A stretch of 64,000 nucleotides of DNA from Devosia crocina (GCF_900116545.1 NZ_FPCK01000002.1:186001-250000), one strand, 5' to 3'; positions 55,089-64,000 are shown, numbered from the stretch's first letter. Numbers and translations are program-made. The notes: generated by a model not told the origin, from the sequence alone.

Positions 55089-55574
55089 TTAGCCTGTAGG
55101 CGACCAGGGTGGGGTTTCCCGCTCGAGGGACCCAAGGCGGGTGATATCCCGGCCCCGGCGCATGGCGATGTTCATGCGGAAGGAATTGCCGATGCGTTCG
55201 GAGCGCTCGATGAAGATCTCGGCGATCTCGGGCGAGCAGATCCGCGTCACCGTCTCGCGAAACAGACGCAGCCAGCGCATGAAATGCTCGTCGTCGAGTT
55301 CGGGAATGGCCATGTGCTTGGGCATGGGCCGCCCGCCATACTTGCCGGTGCCGAGCAGCATCGAGCTCCAGAAATCGGCAATGGTAGCAAGATGGGCCGG
55401 CCAATGCTCTTCGGGAATGACCCGGTTGAAGATCGGGCCGATCAGCGGATCCTGGCGCGCTTCGGCATAGAACGCATTGACGACGCGGCTGATCAGCGCC
55501 TCGTCGAGCCCCTCCGGCGTTTCCCAGCCGATACGGGTGAGGCGTGTGCCCACAGGTGGGCGATCGTTCGTCAT
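55089..55574 (-). CDS. Group III truncated haemoglobin
   Basis: 161 residues. LISRVVNAFYAEARQDPLIG, FNRVIPEEHWPAHLATIADF, WSSMLLGTGKYGG and HFMRWLRLFRETV, with the proximal His in the last segment, match group III (trHbP/CtrHb). These globins bind O2 or NO and are linked to microaerobic life. ATG overlaps the stop of the upstream regulator (ATGA), so the two are coupled. Confidence 0.9.
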   Translation of the reverse strand: MTNDRPPVGTRLTRIGWETPEGLDEALISRVVNAFYAEARQDPLIGPIFNRVIPEEHWPAHLATIADFWSSMLLGTGKYGGRPMPKHMAIPELDDEHFMRWLRLFRETVTRICSPEIAEIFIERSERIGNSFRMNIAMRRGRDITRLGSLERETPPWSPTG

Positions 55575-56266
55575 GTCGATTGTGCCTCGGTGATGCGATA
55601 GGAGCAGCGACGGCCGCCCCCGATAATATGGTCTTCCCGCTCCACCTTGGCGTCAGGCCCCAAAACAGCACGGAACACGTCCAGTTCGGCGCGGCAAAAT
55701 CCCTGGCATGCGGCTGCAGCGGCACAGATCGGGCAGTGGTTTTCAACGAGGAGCAGCGAGCCATCCGGCTCTTCGTGCCAGCCTGCCATATAGCCTTCGG
55801 CGCTGCGCAGATCGGCAAGGGCCGCCACGCGATCACGCATCCCCTCACGTTCTGCAACTGCAGCCTCGTAGTTTTTGCGCGTCACGGCTTCGCGGGCTGC
55901 GATGATGGCGTCGAGCGCCTCGTCCCCCAGGTTCTGCCGGATCAAGTCGAGCAGTTGCAGCGTCAGACCGGCATGGGTATCGGGGAACCGTGCCTGACCC
56001 GCCTCCGTCAGCCGCCAGGCTTGGCTCGGCCGCCCGACCCCTTGAGAAATCGACTGCGCTTCGACCAGGCCTTCCTGAGCAAGGCGCAGCAATTGCTGGC
56101 GCGCAGCCTCGCCGCTGATCCCGAGTTTCCCCCCGAGCCCTGCCGCCGTCATCCCCGGCTGCATCTTGAGCGCCATCAGCGTGCGCTCGGCCGGATTGCG
56201 GGGAGACCAGCCGGTATTTTCCGCGCTTGCGCTTGACTTCTGGGCTGTGAGGGTTTTCAAAGGCAT
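55571..56266 (-). CDS. Winged-helix regulator with Fe-S-type cysteines (SufR-like)
   Basis: 231 residues. The N-terminal winged helix includes GMTAAGLGGKLGISGEAARQ. The C-terminal domain has VENHCPICAAAAACQGFC with C178, C181, C187 and C191, and a further Cys in RRCSYRI. This matches the Cys-rich C-terminus of SufR-like regulators that bind an Fe-S cluster. It is coupled to the truncated haemoglobin and divergent from sodB with about 117 bp between, so a redox or NO/O2 switch over both is plausible. The longer frame to 57754 is rejected. Confidence 0.78.
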   Translation of the reverse strand: MPLKTLTAQKSSASAENTGWSPRNPAERTLMALKMQPGMTAAGLGGKLGISGEAARQQLLRLAQEGLVEAQSISQGVGRPSQAWRLTEAGQARFPDTHAGLTLQLLDLIRQNLGDEALDAIIAAREAVTRKNYEAAVAEREGMRDRVAALADLRSAEGYMAGWHEEPDGSLLLVENHCPICAAAAACQGFCRAELDVFRAVLGPDAKVEREDHIIGGGRRCSYRITEAQST

Positions 56267-56383
56267 GGCTTGGAAAATACAACGCTCGCCTGCAATACGC
56301 AAGTCGGACGGAACGCCGCAGGATTTCCTCAGGTTATACCGGCGCGGATTTTCCATAAGATCGCTTTCAAGAGGAGCCCCAAG

Positions 56384-56986
56384 ATGGCCTTTGAGCTGCC
56401 CACCCTGCCCTACTCCGTTAATGCGCTGGCCGGTGCCGGCATGAGCCAGGAAACCCTGGAACTGCATCACGGCAAGCACCACCAGGCCTATGTGACTGCC
56501 CTCAACGGCTTTGTCGAAAAGAACCCGGACCTGCAGGGCAAGAGCCTTGAAGAGATCGTTCTGTTCGCCAAGGACAAGGCCGATCTCGCACCGGTGTTCA
56601 ACAATGCCGGTCAGCACTGGAATCACATTCACTTCTGGAATGCCCTGTCTCCCAATGGCGGCAAGCTGCCGGGCAAACTCGAAAGCAAGATCGTTGAAGA
56701 CTTCGGCTCGGTCGATGCGTTCAAGGATGCATTCAAGACTGCTGCCACCACCCAGTTCGGCTCGGGCTGGGCATGGCTCGTTCAGGGCAATGACGGCAAG
56801 CTCAAGACTGCCAAGACCCCCAACGGTTCGAACCCGCTCGCGACCGGCGAAGGCAAGCCGCTGCTCGGCCTCGATGTGTGGGAGCACAGCTACTACATCG
56901 ACTTCCGCAATCGCCGCCCCGATTATGTGACCAACTTCCTCGACAAGCTGGCCAATTACGAATTCGCCGAATCCAATCTCGGCTGA
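56384..56986 (+). CDS. sodB: Superoxide dismutase, Fe/Mn type
   Basis: 200 residues. Metal ligands are in ETLELHHGKHH (H28), FNNAGQHWNHIHFW and GLDVWEHSYYIDFRNRR, which hold the second His, Asp and third His. It dismutates superoxide in the cytoplasm. GAGGAG lies 8 nt before the ATG; the longer frame from 56270 has no support. Divergent from the SufR-like gene. GGAAC-N17-GGTT in the spacer, one base off the EcfG consensus, may be chance. A hairpin follows the gene. Confidence 0.94.
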   Translation: MAFELPTLPYSVNALAGAGMSQETLELHHGKHHQAYVTALNGFVEKNPDLQGKSLEEIVLFAKDKADLAPVFNNAGQHWNHIHFWNALSPNGGKLPGKLESKIVEDFGSVDAFKDAFKTAATTQFGSGWAWLVQGNDGKLKTAKTPNGSNPLATGEGKPLLGLDVWEHSYYIDFRNRRPDYVTNFLDKLANYEFAESNLG

Positions 56987-56995
56987 TGCCCTCAG

Positions 56996-57021
56996 GGGCG
57001 GCATCGAACAAGGTGCCGCCC
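56996..57021 (+). terminator. Terminator-like hairpin after sodB
   Basis: GGGCGGCA and TGCCGCCC form a perfect 8-bp stem with a 10-nt loop, starting ten bases after the sodB stop and followed by ACTCTTTC, a weak pyrimidine tract. Confidence 0.65.
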
Positions 57022-57169
57022 ACTCTTTCATGACCGCGTGACCGGGCACCTTGTCCGGCAGAATTCCTGAACGACCTGGACCAGACATGCAGCACGGCAA
57101 GTGGATGGCGCTTCTTTCGACGTCCGGCACGGCGGGCCAACAGCGCGCCGGAGCAGAGGGGCGGCCGGC

Positions 57170-57721
57170 ATGGACACTATGATGGCAGATTTCGACCTGC
57201 CCGATAGCATGCACTTGCGCCCGACCCGCCGTCCGGTCGTCAATACCGCCGATTTCCGCTCTGCCATGTCCTCGATGGCATCGAGCGTGTGCGTCGTGAC
57301 CGCCAGGCGGGGCGACGAGCAGGTGGGGCGCACGGTTACCGCCGTTCTGTCCCTGTCCGCTAATCCCCCGTCCGTGCTTGTGTCCATCGATATGATGAGC
57401 CGGCTCGCCGACATCATAGCCAAAACGGGCGGCTTCTCCCTTGCCGTCCTCGCCGACGGACAATCCGACATTGCCGATGCCTTTGCAGGCAAGGTTCCCG
57501 CCGACCTGCGCTTTGCCCTTGGCGAGTGGTCGGAGTGGCCTTCGCATCATCCCAAGTTGTCCGGCGCCGTTTCGGTGCTCGATTGCGAGGTGATCGGCTC
57601 GATCGAGACCGGCAGCCACGTGCTGTTCGCCGGCGCCATCGTCGATACCGAGAGCGAGGATAACCGCGAACCCCTCCTCTGGCAGCGCCATGGGTATCAC
57701 GGGCTTTCGGACATCGACTGA
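57170..57721 (+). CDS. Flavin reductase-like FMN-binding protein
   Basis: 183 residues. NTADFRSAMSSMASSVCVVT, then VGRTVTAVLSLSANPPSVLV, match the flavin reductase domain (PheA2/HpaC-like) that supplies reduced FMN or FAD to monooxygenases. No monooxygenase is encoded nearby, so the partner is unknown. GAGGGG lies about 8 nt before ATG 57170; the frame from 57101 runs back without support. The first 30 residues are a charged extension. Confidence 0.82.
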   Translation: MDTMMADFDLPDSMHLRPTRRPVVNTADFRSAMSSMASSVCVVTARRGDEQVGRTVTAVLSLSANPPSVLVSIDMMSRLADIIAKTGGFSLAVLADGQSDIADAFAGKVPADLRFALGEWSEWPSHHPKLSGAVSVLDCEVIGSIETGSHVLFAGAIVDTESEDNREPLLWQRHGYHGLSDID

Positions 57722-57820
57722 TCTGGCCGCAAGTGCCACACTGGCCCGAAACATCCCAGCTCAGGCTGATGGGGCAACCGTTGCCTTTCCCGCTGCGTTG
57801 ACCCGGACCAGGAGGCGAAC

Positions 57821-58099
57821 GTGCCGCGTTACTATTTTCACTACCGCACCGAAGATGAACTGATCCGCGACGAGGCCGGCAGCGACCTGGCGGATCTGGA
57901 AGCCGCCGAACACCAGGCCGCCGAGATCGGCAAAGCCATCATCGATAAGGTTGCCGGCGAAGGCGGCGAAATGGATGCGCCGCGCAGCATCGAGATCACC
58001 GACGATGACGGCGAAGAGCTGCTTTATGTGGTGTTCTGGGCCGGGCCCAAGATAGGCGACGGGACAGCGAGCCCGATCAATCCGGCTACAGTTCACTGA
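57821..58099 (+). CDS. DUF6894-like small protein
   Basis: 92 residues from a GTG with AGGAGG about 8 nt upstream. PRYYFHYRTEDELIRDEAGS, DLEAAEHQAAEIGKAI and ITDDDGEELLYVVF match a widespread alphaproteobacterial small family (DUF6894 as I recall). Function unknown. Monocistronic, convergent with the 32-residue gene. Confidence 0.75.
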   Translation: MPRYYFHYRTEDELIRDEAGSDLADLEAAEHQAAEIGKAIIDKVAGEGGEMDAPRSIEITDDDGEELLYVVFWAGPKIGDGTASPINPATVH

Positions 58100-58123
58100 G
58101 CCATCTTCGCCAGCCGCTGGAAA

Positions 58124-58222
58124 TCAGAAAAACAGCGGCCCGCCATGGGCGGTCACCACGAATCCCAGGATCAGGGCTGCGGCAAGTGCTGCGTAGGAAG
58201 CCATCATATAGACGTTGGGCAT
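58124..58222 (-). CDS. 32-residue single-helix membrane peptide
   Basis: Starts MPNVYMMASYAALAAALI, continues through a hydrophobic LGFVV segment and ends TAHGGPLFF. One transmembrane helix fills residues 5-24. AGAGG lies about 6 nt before the ATG. It is too short for standard gene calling; the intact helix and ribosome binding site are the evidence. Convergent with the DUF6894-like gene. Function unknown; small membrane peptides often modulate larger complexes. Confidence 0.6.
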   Translation of the reverse strand: MPNVYMMASYAALAAALILGFVVTAHGGPLFF

Positions 58223-58455
58223 AGGGGCCTCTTCCAGTGTCTGCATCAAAGACTACCAGTTCCATCGACATTAACAAGTCGTAAACATGCCGTTTAGCGT
58301 GCGGGATTGGAAATGCTTTGCCCAGGTATGATGTTCCATTGAAATGGCGTCATCGTCATCATCCCGTATAAGATGTGCAGCAGGGAGAGTGGGACGGCCG
58401 CTAAAGGCCATTCCGGTCACTGCACTGACAGGACAAACCAGCAAGAGGAGCAGTC

Positions 58456-61400
58456 ATGGCAGACGAGCGTAGCCGGCCATTTATCGAGGCAGCACGGGAA
58501 TTTGCAGGCGAGAACAGGAGCCTTCTGACCTTTCTGGTCGAGGCCATCAAGGCCGCCGATCCCGATGACCTCGTCCGGCAGAGTTCCGATGTCCTGCTGC
58601 CCGCCCTCGCTCGCAGCCACCAGGCGCTGATCGAAGGCCCGCTGACCGAAACGCGCATCCTGATGAGCCCGCCTGAAAGGCCCGGCGCGCCGCTTATCAT
58701 CGACGTCATCTCGCCCGACATGCCATTTATCGTCGATTCGACGCTCGCCGCCCTGCGCGCGGTTGGCGGCGTGGTCCGGCTTTTCGCTCACCCGGTCCTG
58801 CACGTGGCGCAAGGGCAGGTCGTCGAGACAGGCGGCGCGGCGCTCAGCGTCCTCCATATCCACAGCGAGTCGGTGGCCGACGTCGACGCCCTGCGCGCCG
58901 AGATCGCTTCGACCCTCAACGATGTCACGCTTGCGGTGGGCGATTGGCGCGCCATGCTGGAGCGCACCCGCAGCGCCATGGCAGGTCTTTCGGAGGTTCG
59001 CGCCAGCCTGCGCGACGAGCCGCTGCGATTCCTCGAATGGCTGACCGAGCACAATTTCACCTTTCTCGGCATGCGCGAATATGGCCTCGATGGCCAAGAG
59101 CTGAACGCCGTTGACGGCTCCGGGCTCGGCATCATGCGCGATCCCGCCTTCAAAGTGCTGCGCATCGGTCAGGACTATGTGGAATCGACCCCCGAACTGG
59201 TCGCCTTTCTCAAGTCCGACGAACCCGTTTTGGTGACCAAGGCCAATGTGCGCTCCCGCGTCCACCGCCGGGCGCATCTCGACTATGTCGGCGTCAAGCT
59301 CTATGGCGCCGATGGCCTCGTGCGTGGCGAGCTGCGGATCGTCGGCCTCTACACGGCCCAGGCTCAGGCCACCCCCCATACCGAGGTGCCCATCATCCGG
59401 CGCAAGATTGCCGAAGTGATGCGCAAGAGCGGGCTTGATCCGCTCGGCCATGCCGGCCGTGCCCTCCTGAGCGCGCTCGATTCTTATCCGCGCGACGAGA
59501 TGTTCCAGATCGATACCGCGCTTCTTGCCGAATTTGCCGAGGCCATCGCCGGTCTTTACGACCGTCCCCGCGTCCGCGTCCTGCCGCGCATCGACCGGTT
59601 CGACAATTTCGTTTCCATCCTCGTCTTCGTGCCCCGCGACCGCTATGACAGCGACATCCGCGCCCGGATCACGCGCTATCTTGCCCAGGTCTACGATGGG
59701 CGCGTTTCCGCCTATTACCCGCACTTCCCCGAGGGAGAGCTGGTGCGGGTTCACGTCATCATCGGCCGCGTCAGCGGTCCCACGCCACGCCCCACCCGCG
59801 CCGAGCTGGAGGCGCGCGTCGATGCGCTGACCCAGGACTTTTCGGACCTGCTGGTCGCCACTGCTTCCGATCCGGCATCGATCAGCGATTATCGCTCGGC
59901 TTTTTCTCCGGCCTATCAGTCGCGCACCACGGCTGAGGATGCTCTCGTCGATATCGATATGCTCAAGGGTCTGGGCGAAGGCGCCATAGCGCTCAAGCTG
60001 CGCAAGCTTGAGGATTCCGAAGGCGCTCTCGGGCTGAAATTCTATTCGATGGGCAATGCCATCCCCTTGAGCGACCGCGTGCCCATGCTTGAGCATTTCG
60101 GCTTCAAGGTCATCGACGAGCGGACCTATACCGTGGTGCCGCGGGACGGGCTTGAGCGCTTCATCCACGATATGGTGCTGACCCCCCGCAATGGCGCCGA
60201 ACTCGATCTCGGCGACCGCGCCGGAGCGATCGAGGCCGGCATCATGGCCGTCTGGTCCGGGGAAGCGGAAAGCGACCAGATCAACACTCTTGTCACAGAG
60301 GCTGGCATCTCCTGGACCGACGCGGCGCTTCTGCGTGCCCTGTCGCGTTATCTGCGCCAGATCGGCATTTCATATTCCCAGCGCTACATCGCCCAGGTTC
60401 TGGTGACCCAGTCGACTGCGGCGCGGGCCCTTGTCCGCCTCTTTGCCGCCCTTCACGATCCTGCGCTCACCTCCCGCGGCATGAGCGAAGCGGATGCGCG
60501 CGATACGCTCGCCGCCGAACTCGACGCCATGACCTCGCTCGATGAAGACACGATCATCCGGCGATACATCAACCTCCTGGATGCCTCGCTGCGCACCAAT
60601 GCCTTCCAGCGCGACGAAGCTGGCATGCGCCGGCCTGCGCTTGCCATCAAATATGACAGCTCCAAGGTCGAAGGCATGGCCGCTCCCCGGCCCTATCGCG
60701 AGATCTCGGTCTATTCCCCGCGCGTTGAAGGCGTGCATCTGCGCTTCGGCGCCATCGCGCGTGGCGGCCTGCGCTGGTCGGATCGCCCGGAAGATTTCCG
60801 CACCGAGGTGCTGGGGCTGGTCAAGGCGCAGCAGGTCAAGAACGCCGTCATCGTTCCGGTCGGGGCCAAGGGTGGCTTCGTGCCCAAGCGGCTCGTTGCC
60901 GGCATGCCGCGCGATGCCTTCATGGCCGAGGGCACCGAGAGCTACAAGATCTTCATCGGTTCGCTTCTCGACATCACCGACAATCTGGTCGAAGGCGTCG
61001 TCGTGCCCCCTGCCGGCGTGATGCGGCGCGATGGCGACGATCCCTATCTTGTGGTCGCCGCCGACAAGGGCACGGCCAGTTTCTCCGACACGGCCAATGC
61101 GATCGCCGTCAGCCGCGGCTTCTGGCTGGGCGATGCTTTCGCATCGGGTGGCTCGGCCGGTTACGACCACAAGAAGATGGGCATTACCGCTCGTGGCGCG
61201 TGGGAAGCGGTCAAGCGGCACTTCCGCGAACTCAATCGCGATATTCAGAGCGAACCCTTCACCGTTGCCGGCATCGGCGACATGAGCGGCGACGTCTTCG
61301 GCAATGGCATGCTGTTGTCGCGCGAGATTCGCCTCGTTGCAGCCTTCGACCACCGCGACATCTTCATCGATCCCACGCCCGATCCAGCAACCAGCTTTGC

Positions 61401-63135
61401 CGAGCGCGAACGGCTTTTCGCCATGCCCCGCTCGAGCTGGCAGGATTACCGCAAGGAGCTGATCTCGTCAGGCGGAGGCGTCTTCTCCCGCGGGCTCAAG
61501 ATCATCCCGCTCAGCGAAGAAATGCAGTCTCTCCTCGGGCTCAAGAAGGCGAGCGCGACGCCCAACGAGGTGATGCGCGCCATCCTCTGTGCGCCGGTGG
61601 ACCTGATGTGGTTCGGCGGCATCGGCACCTATATCCGGGCCACCGAGGAAGATGACGCTGCGGTCGGGGATCGCGCCAATGACGCGATCCGGGTCACCGC
61701 AGCCGATGTGCGGGCCAAGGTGGTGGGCGAAGGTGCGAACCTGGGCGTCACCCAGCGCGGCCGGATCGCTTATGCGCTCAATGGCGGGCGCATCAATACC
61801 GACGCCATCGACAATTCAGCCGGGGTGAATTCCTCGGATCTTGAGGTCAATATCAAGATCGCACTTGCCCCTGTAGTGGCCAGTGGCGCCCTGCCGCTCG
61901 AACATCGTACCGAGTTCCTTGCCAGCATGACCGACGAGGTCGCCCAGCTTTGCCTGAGGAACAACTACCTTCAGGGCCTTGCCATTTCGCTGGCTGAAAA
62001 TGCTGGCGCCGCGGACCTGCCCAATCATCGCGTGCTGATCGAACAGCTCGAAAGCCGGGGCCTTCTCGACCGGGCTGTCGAATACCTGCCCACCGACAGC
62101 GTGCTCGACCAGCGTGCCTCCAATGGCAAGGGCCTGACGCGGCCGGAAATCGCCGTCATCCTGGCCTATGCCAAGCTGACCCTATTCGACGATCTCGTGG
62201 CCGGCTCGGCCATCGACGATCCCTATCTTGCCAAGGAGCTGTTCCGCTATTTCCCGGACACGCTCTATGAACGTTTCCCCGAGGCGATCGAGAACCACCG
62301 CCTTCGCCGCGAAGTGATCGCCACGGTTCTGGCCAATGCTGTGATCAACCGCGGCGGCCCGGCTTTCGTGTGCGAATTGATGGCTGCAACTAGCGCCAGC
62401 GCAGGTGATGTCGCACTCGCTTATGCGGCCGTGCGCGACGTCTATGGCTTGCCCGCGCTCAATGCGGCGATCGACGCGCTCGACACGCGCGTGCCCGGCG
62501 CGGTTCAGCTGGCCCTCTACGCTCAGGTCGCTGCGCTCCTGCGGCGCGAGACCCTGTGGTTCCTCCGAAACGGCAATATCGGCAGCGGCGATGTCGCAGG
62601 AACCGTCAGGCGCTTTTCGGCCGGGGTTACGACCCTCCGGCAGATGGCCTCCGATCTCTTGCCGCAAGGCGAACACAAGGCTGCGGCAGCGCGCAGCTCC
62701 GGGCTCGTCACCCATGGCGTCGACGAGGATCTGGCGATGCGCATCGCTGAGCTGCCCGTCATCGGCAATGCCAGCGACATCGTGCTGATCGCCGAGCGCT
62801 CGGGCGTATCGGTGGAAGATGCCGCCCGCGCCTTCTTCGGCGTTGCCGGACAGTTCGATCTCTTCCGCATCCTGGAAGAAGGCCGGGCCATTCGCCTTGC
62901 CGATCGGTTCGACCGCATGGCGCTTGACCGGGCGCTCGCCAATCTCATGCGCGCCCTGCGTGACCTGACGGCCGACGTTCTGGCCGCCGGCGATATCGAG
63001 GCCTGGAAGCAGCAGCGGGAAGCAGGTCTTGCCCGCACCGCCCGAGCCGTCGGCGAACTCACCAGCGGCGCCGCCACCGTCTCCCGCCTCAGCGTCGCCG
63101 CCGGCCTCCTGGCCGACCTCGCCCGCGAGGGATGA
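58456..63135 (+). CDS. gdhB: NAD-specific glutamate dehydrogenase, 180-kDa class
   Basis: 1559 residues, the size expected of GDH-180 enzymes. It oxidises glutamate to 2-oxoglutarate and ammonium with NAD. The N-terminal ACT-like regulatory segments fill about residues 1-600. The catalytic core has VHLRFGAIARGGLRWSDRPE, VPVGAKGGFVPKRL (near residue 803) and the NAD domain with MWFGGIGTYIRA. The C-terminal helical third is the usual bulky extension. AAGAGGAG lies just before the ATG. It is monocistronic by spacing; fbp follows 79 bp later with its own ribosome binding site. Confidence 0.96.
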   Translation: MADERSRPFIEAAREFAGENRSLLTFLVEAIKAADPDDLVRQSSDVLLPALARSHQALIEGPLTETRILMSPPERPGAPLIIDVISPDMPFIVDSTLAALRAVGGVVRLFAHPVLHVAQGQVVETGGAALSVLHIHSESVADVDALRAEIASTLNDVTLAVGDWRAMLERTRSAMAGLSEVRASLRDEPLRFLEWLTEHNFTFLGMREYGLDGQELNAVDGSGLGIMRDPAFKVLRIGQDYVESTPELVAFLKSDEPVLVTKANVRSRVHRRAHLDYVGVKLYGADGLVRGELRIVGLYTAQAQATPHTEVPIIRRKIAEVMRKSGLDPLGHAGRALLSALDSYPRDEMFQIDTALLAEFAEAIAGLYDRPRVRVLPRIDRFDNFVSILVFVPRDRYDSDIRARITRYLAQVYDGRVSAYYPHFPEGELVRVHVIIGRVSGPTPRPTRAELEARVDALTQDFSDLLVATASDPASISDYRSAFSPAYQSRTTAEDALVDIDMLKGLGEGAIALKLRKLEDSEGALGLKFYSMGNAIPLSDRVPMLEHFGFKVIDERTYTVVPRDGLERFIHDMVLTPRNGAELDLGDRAGAIEAGIMAVWSGEAESDQINTLVTEAGISWTDAALLRALSRYLRQIGISYSQRYIAQVLVTQSTAARALVRLFAALHDPALTSRGMSEADARDTLAAELDAMTSLDEDTIIRRYINLLDASLRTNAFQRDEAGMRRPALAIKYDSSKVEGMAAPRPYREISVYSPRVEGVHLRFGAIARGGLRWSDRPEDFRTEVLGLVKAQQVKNAVIVPVGAKGGFVPKRLVAGMPRDAFMAEGTESYKIFIGSLLDITDNLVEGVVVPPAGVMRRDGDDPYLVVAADKGTASFSDTANAIAVSRGFWLGDAFASGGSAGYDHKKMGITARGAWEAVKRHFRELNRDIQSEPFTVAGIGDMSGDVFGNGMLLSREIRLVAAFDHRDIFIDPTPDPATSFAERERLFAMPRSSWQDYRKELISSGGGVFSRGLKIIPLSEEMQSLLGLKKASATPNEVMRAILCAPVDLMWFGGIGTYIRATEEDDAAVGDRANDAIRVTAADVRAKVVGEGANLGVTQRGRIAYALNGGRINTDAIDNSAGVNSSDLEVNIKIALAPVVASGALPLEHRTEFLASMTDEVAQLCLRNNYLQGLAISLAENAGAADLPNHRVLIEQLESRGLLDRAVEYLPTDSVLDQRASNGKGLTRPEIAVILAYAKLTLFDDLVAGSAIDDPYLAKELFRYFPDTLYERFPEAIENHRLRREVIATVLANAVINRGGPAFVCELMAATSASAGDVALAYAAVRDVYGLPALNAAIDALDTRVPGAVQLALYAQVAALLRRETLWFLRNGNIGSGDVAGTVRRFSAGVTTLRQMASDLLPQGEHKAAAARSSGLVTHGVDEDLAMRIAELPVIGNASDIVLIAERSGVSVEDAARAFFGVAGQFDLFRILEEGRAIRLADRFDRMALDRALANLMRALRDLTADVLAAGDIEAWKQQREAGLARTARAVGELTSGAATVSRLSVAAGLLADLAREG

Positions 63136-63214
63136 AGATGCCCAGTTACCCGAAAGTTGGTCTTGCCCCCTGCCCCGCGATGGCGACAGTTGCGGCACAT
63201 GCAAGGAGTTGCCT

Positions 63215-64000
63215 ATGACCACGCTGGCCCAATGGCTGACGACTGAGACTGAGGATGCGGCGCTGCGGGGCGTGATCGGCTCCATGGCTGCCGCAAGCGC
63301 GGAACTGGCTGGCGTCCTGCGCCAGGCGCCAATCGCCGGACAGACGGGGCTCGCCGGTGCGACCAATGTGCAGGGCGAGGCGCAAAAGGCGCTCGACGTC
63401 ATTTCCAACGACATCGTCCTGCGTCATCTCAAGGCCGATAACGCCGTGGCCGTTTTGATCTCCGAAGAGCTCGACGAAGCGCTGACCCTGTCTGAGACTG
63501 GCAAATACATCGTGGCGACCGATCCGCTCGATGGGTCGTCCAATCTCGACGTCAACGTCACGGTGGGCACGATTTTCTCTATTCTGCCCAGCGCTGGAGG
63601 CCTCCTGCAAAAAGGCCGCGCGCAACTCGCCGCCGGCTATGTCGCCTATGGCCCCGCTGCCAGCCTCGTCTTGCGGATCGCCGGCGACGTTGCGGTGTTC
63701 ACGCTCGATCCGGCCGGCGCGTGGATCGTCACCGCAACGGCTGCCAAAGTGCCCGAGGCCTCCGGCGAGTTCGCCATCAACACGGCACGCGAACGCTTCT
63801 GGGACGAAGCGACCACGGGCTATGTCCGGGACAGCGTTGCCGGAGAAACCGGTCCGGCCGGCAAGCGCTACAACATGCGCTGGGTTGGTTCGATGGTGGC
63901 CGATATCCACCGCATCCTCATGCGCGGCGGCATCTTCCTTTATCCGCTCGACAGCGAAACCGTGAGCAAGGGGGGGCGGCTGCGGCTGCTCTATGAAGCA
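63215..64000 (+). CDS. fbp: Fructose-1,6-bisphosphatase class I, 3' end outside the window
   Basis: The first 262 codons are present, open to the window edge. DPLDGSSNLDVNVTVGTIFS is the metal-binding signature, and RWVGSMVADIHRILMRGGI and FLYPLDSE the substrate-site motifs. The enzyme hydrolyses fructose 1,6-bisphosphate to fructose 6-phosphate in gluconeogenesis. AAGGAG lies 6 nt before the ATG. It follows the glutamate dehydrogenase on the same strand; together they would feed amino-acid carbon into gluconeogenesis. Confidence 0.95.
   Translation, partial: MTTLAQWLTTETEDAALRGVIGSMAAASAELAGVLRQAPIAGQTGLAGATNVQGEAQKALDVISNDIVLRHLKADNAVAVLISEELDEALTLSETGKYIVATDPLDGSSNLDVNVTVGTIFSILPSAGGLLQKGRAQLAAGYVAYGPAASLVLRIAGDVAVFTLDPAGAWIVTATAAKVPEASGEFAINTARERFWDEATTGYVRDSVAGETGPAGKRYNMRWVGSMVADIHRILMRGGIFLYPLDSETVSKGGRLRLLYEA

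Noticed and set aside
56310..56335. GGAAC-N17-GGTT before sodB as an EcfG promoter
   Set aside because: One mismatch in the -10 and no supporting shared sequence; too weak to call.
55571..57754. 727-residue version of the SufR-like regulator
   Set aside because: The extension is sodB and flavin-reductase sequence on the wrong strand.

Overview
The window is a 64 kb stretch of a GC-rich (roughly 62 % by eye) alphaproteobacterial chromosome. Gene content and order fit the Hyphomicrobiales, most likely the Devosia/Pelagibacterium group: guaB, MAPEG, rsmB and guaA lie close together, there is a 1559-residue NAD-glutamate dehydrogenase, an HWE-family hybrid kinase, an E. coli-like osmF-yehYXW operon and a TIGR04290-type methyltransferase cassette. 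The taxonomic call is inference. I see no prophage, transposase, CRISPR array or rRNA gene. One tRNA (Gln, CTG) is present. Both ends cut genes: the first codons of der on the left, and fbp on the right.

Region 1-13.7 kb is largely housekeeping: der, a YfgM-like TPR protein, guaA, tspO, rsmB, a MAPEG protein, guaB, rlmE and ppx/gppA. Accessory genes are interleaved: a small HEPN-like protein, an acyltransferase-3, and two tandem paralogous MFS exporters. Region 13.9-24.1 kb holds tRNA-Gln, a flavodoxin-fold protein, a betaine/choline-type ABC importer in osmF-yehYXW order, a hybrid HWE histidine kinase meeting a single-domain receiver tail to tail, a previously uncalled 57-residue acidic protein in front of that receiver, an SDR and a small secreted protein.

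Region 24.2-43.6 kb is the most interesting part. It is a cassette of three transcription units plus one divergent gene. The left unit runs rightward: inositol-3-phosphate synthase, histidine phosphatase, TIGR04290-like methyltransferase and a glycoside hydrolase that looks circularly permuted. The middle unit runs leftward: UDP-glucose dehydrogenase, an 88-residue protein, a zinc-type alcohol dehydrogenase, a Gfo/Idh/MocA oxidoreductase, a polysaccharide pyruvyl transferase and an FrhB-like Fe-S protein. The right unit runs rightward: two epimerase-type SDRs, a GT4 glycosyltransferase, three tandem CgeB-like glycosyltransferases and a UDP-glucuronate decarboxylase, almost all joined by 4-bp stop/start overlaps, with a DUF1003 gene 6 bp beyond. 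The left and middle units share an identical 16-bp promoter block, GCAGGAACAAAGCTTG, that contains a GGAAC -35 element of the EcfG general-stress sigma type; the left one completes a perfect GGAAC-N16-CGTT. My reading is a stress-induced pathway making an inositol-containing, glucuronate/xylose-type, possibly pyruvylated and methylated glycoconjugate. No flippase, polymerase, priming transferase or export system is encoded. The divergent gene at 24.2-25.9 kb encodes an unusual protein with a phosphoribosyltransferase-like segment followed by a kinase-like segment.

Region 44.1-54.7 kb contains a metallophosphoesterase, a lipid-kinase-like gene, an orphan CysA-type ATPase, a siderophore-interacting protein with a possible iron box, and a complete LacI-controlled sugar ABC importer with a 16-bp perfectly palindromic operator candidate. 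Region 54.8-64 kb contains a truncated haemoglobin translationally coupled to a Cys-rich winged-helix regulator (SufR-like), Fe/Mn superoxide dismutase, a flavin reductase, small proteins (one a newly called 32-residue membrane peptide), the large NAD-glutamate dehydrogenase and the start of class I fructose-1,6-bisphosphatase.
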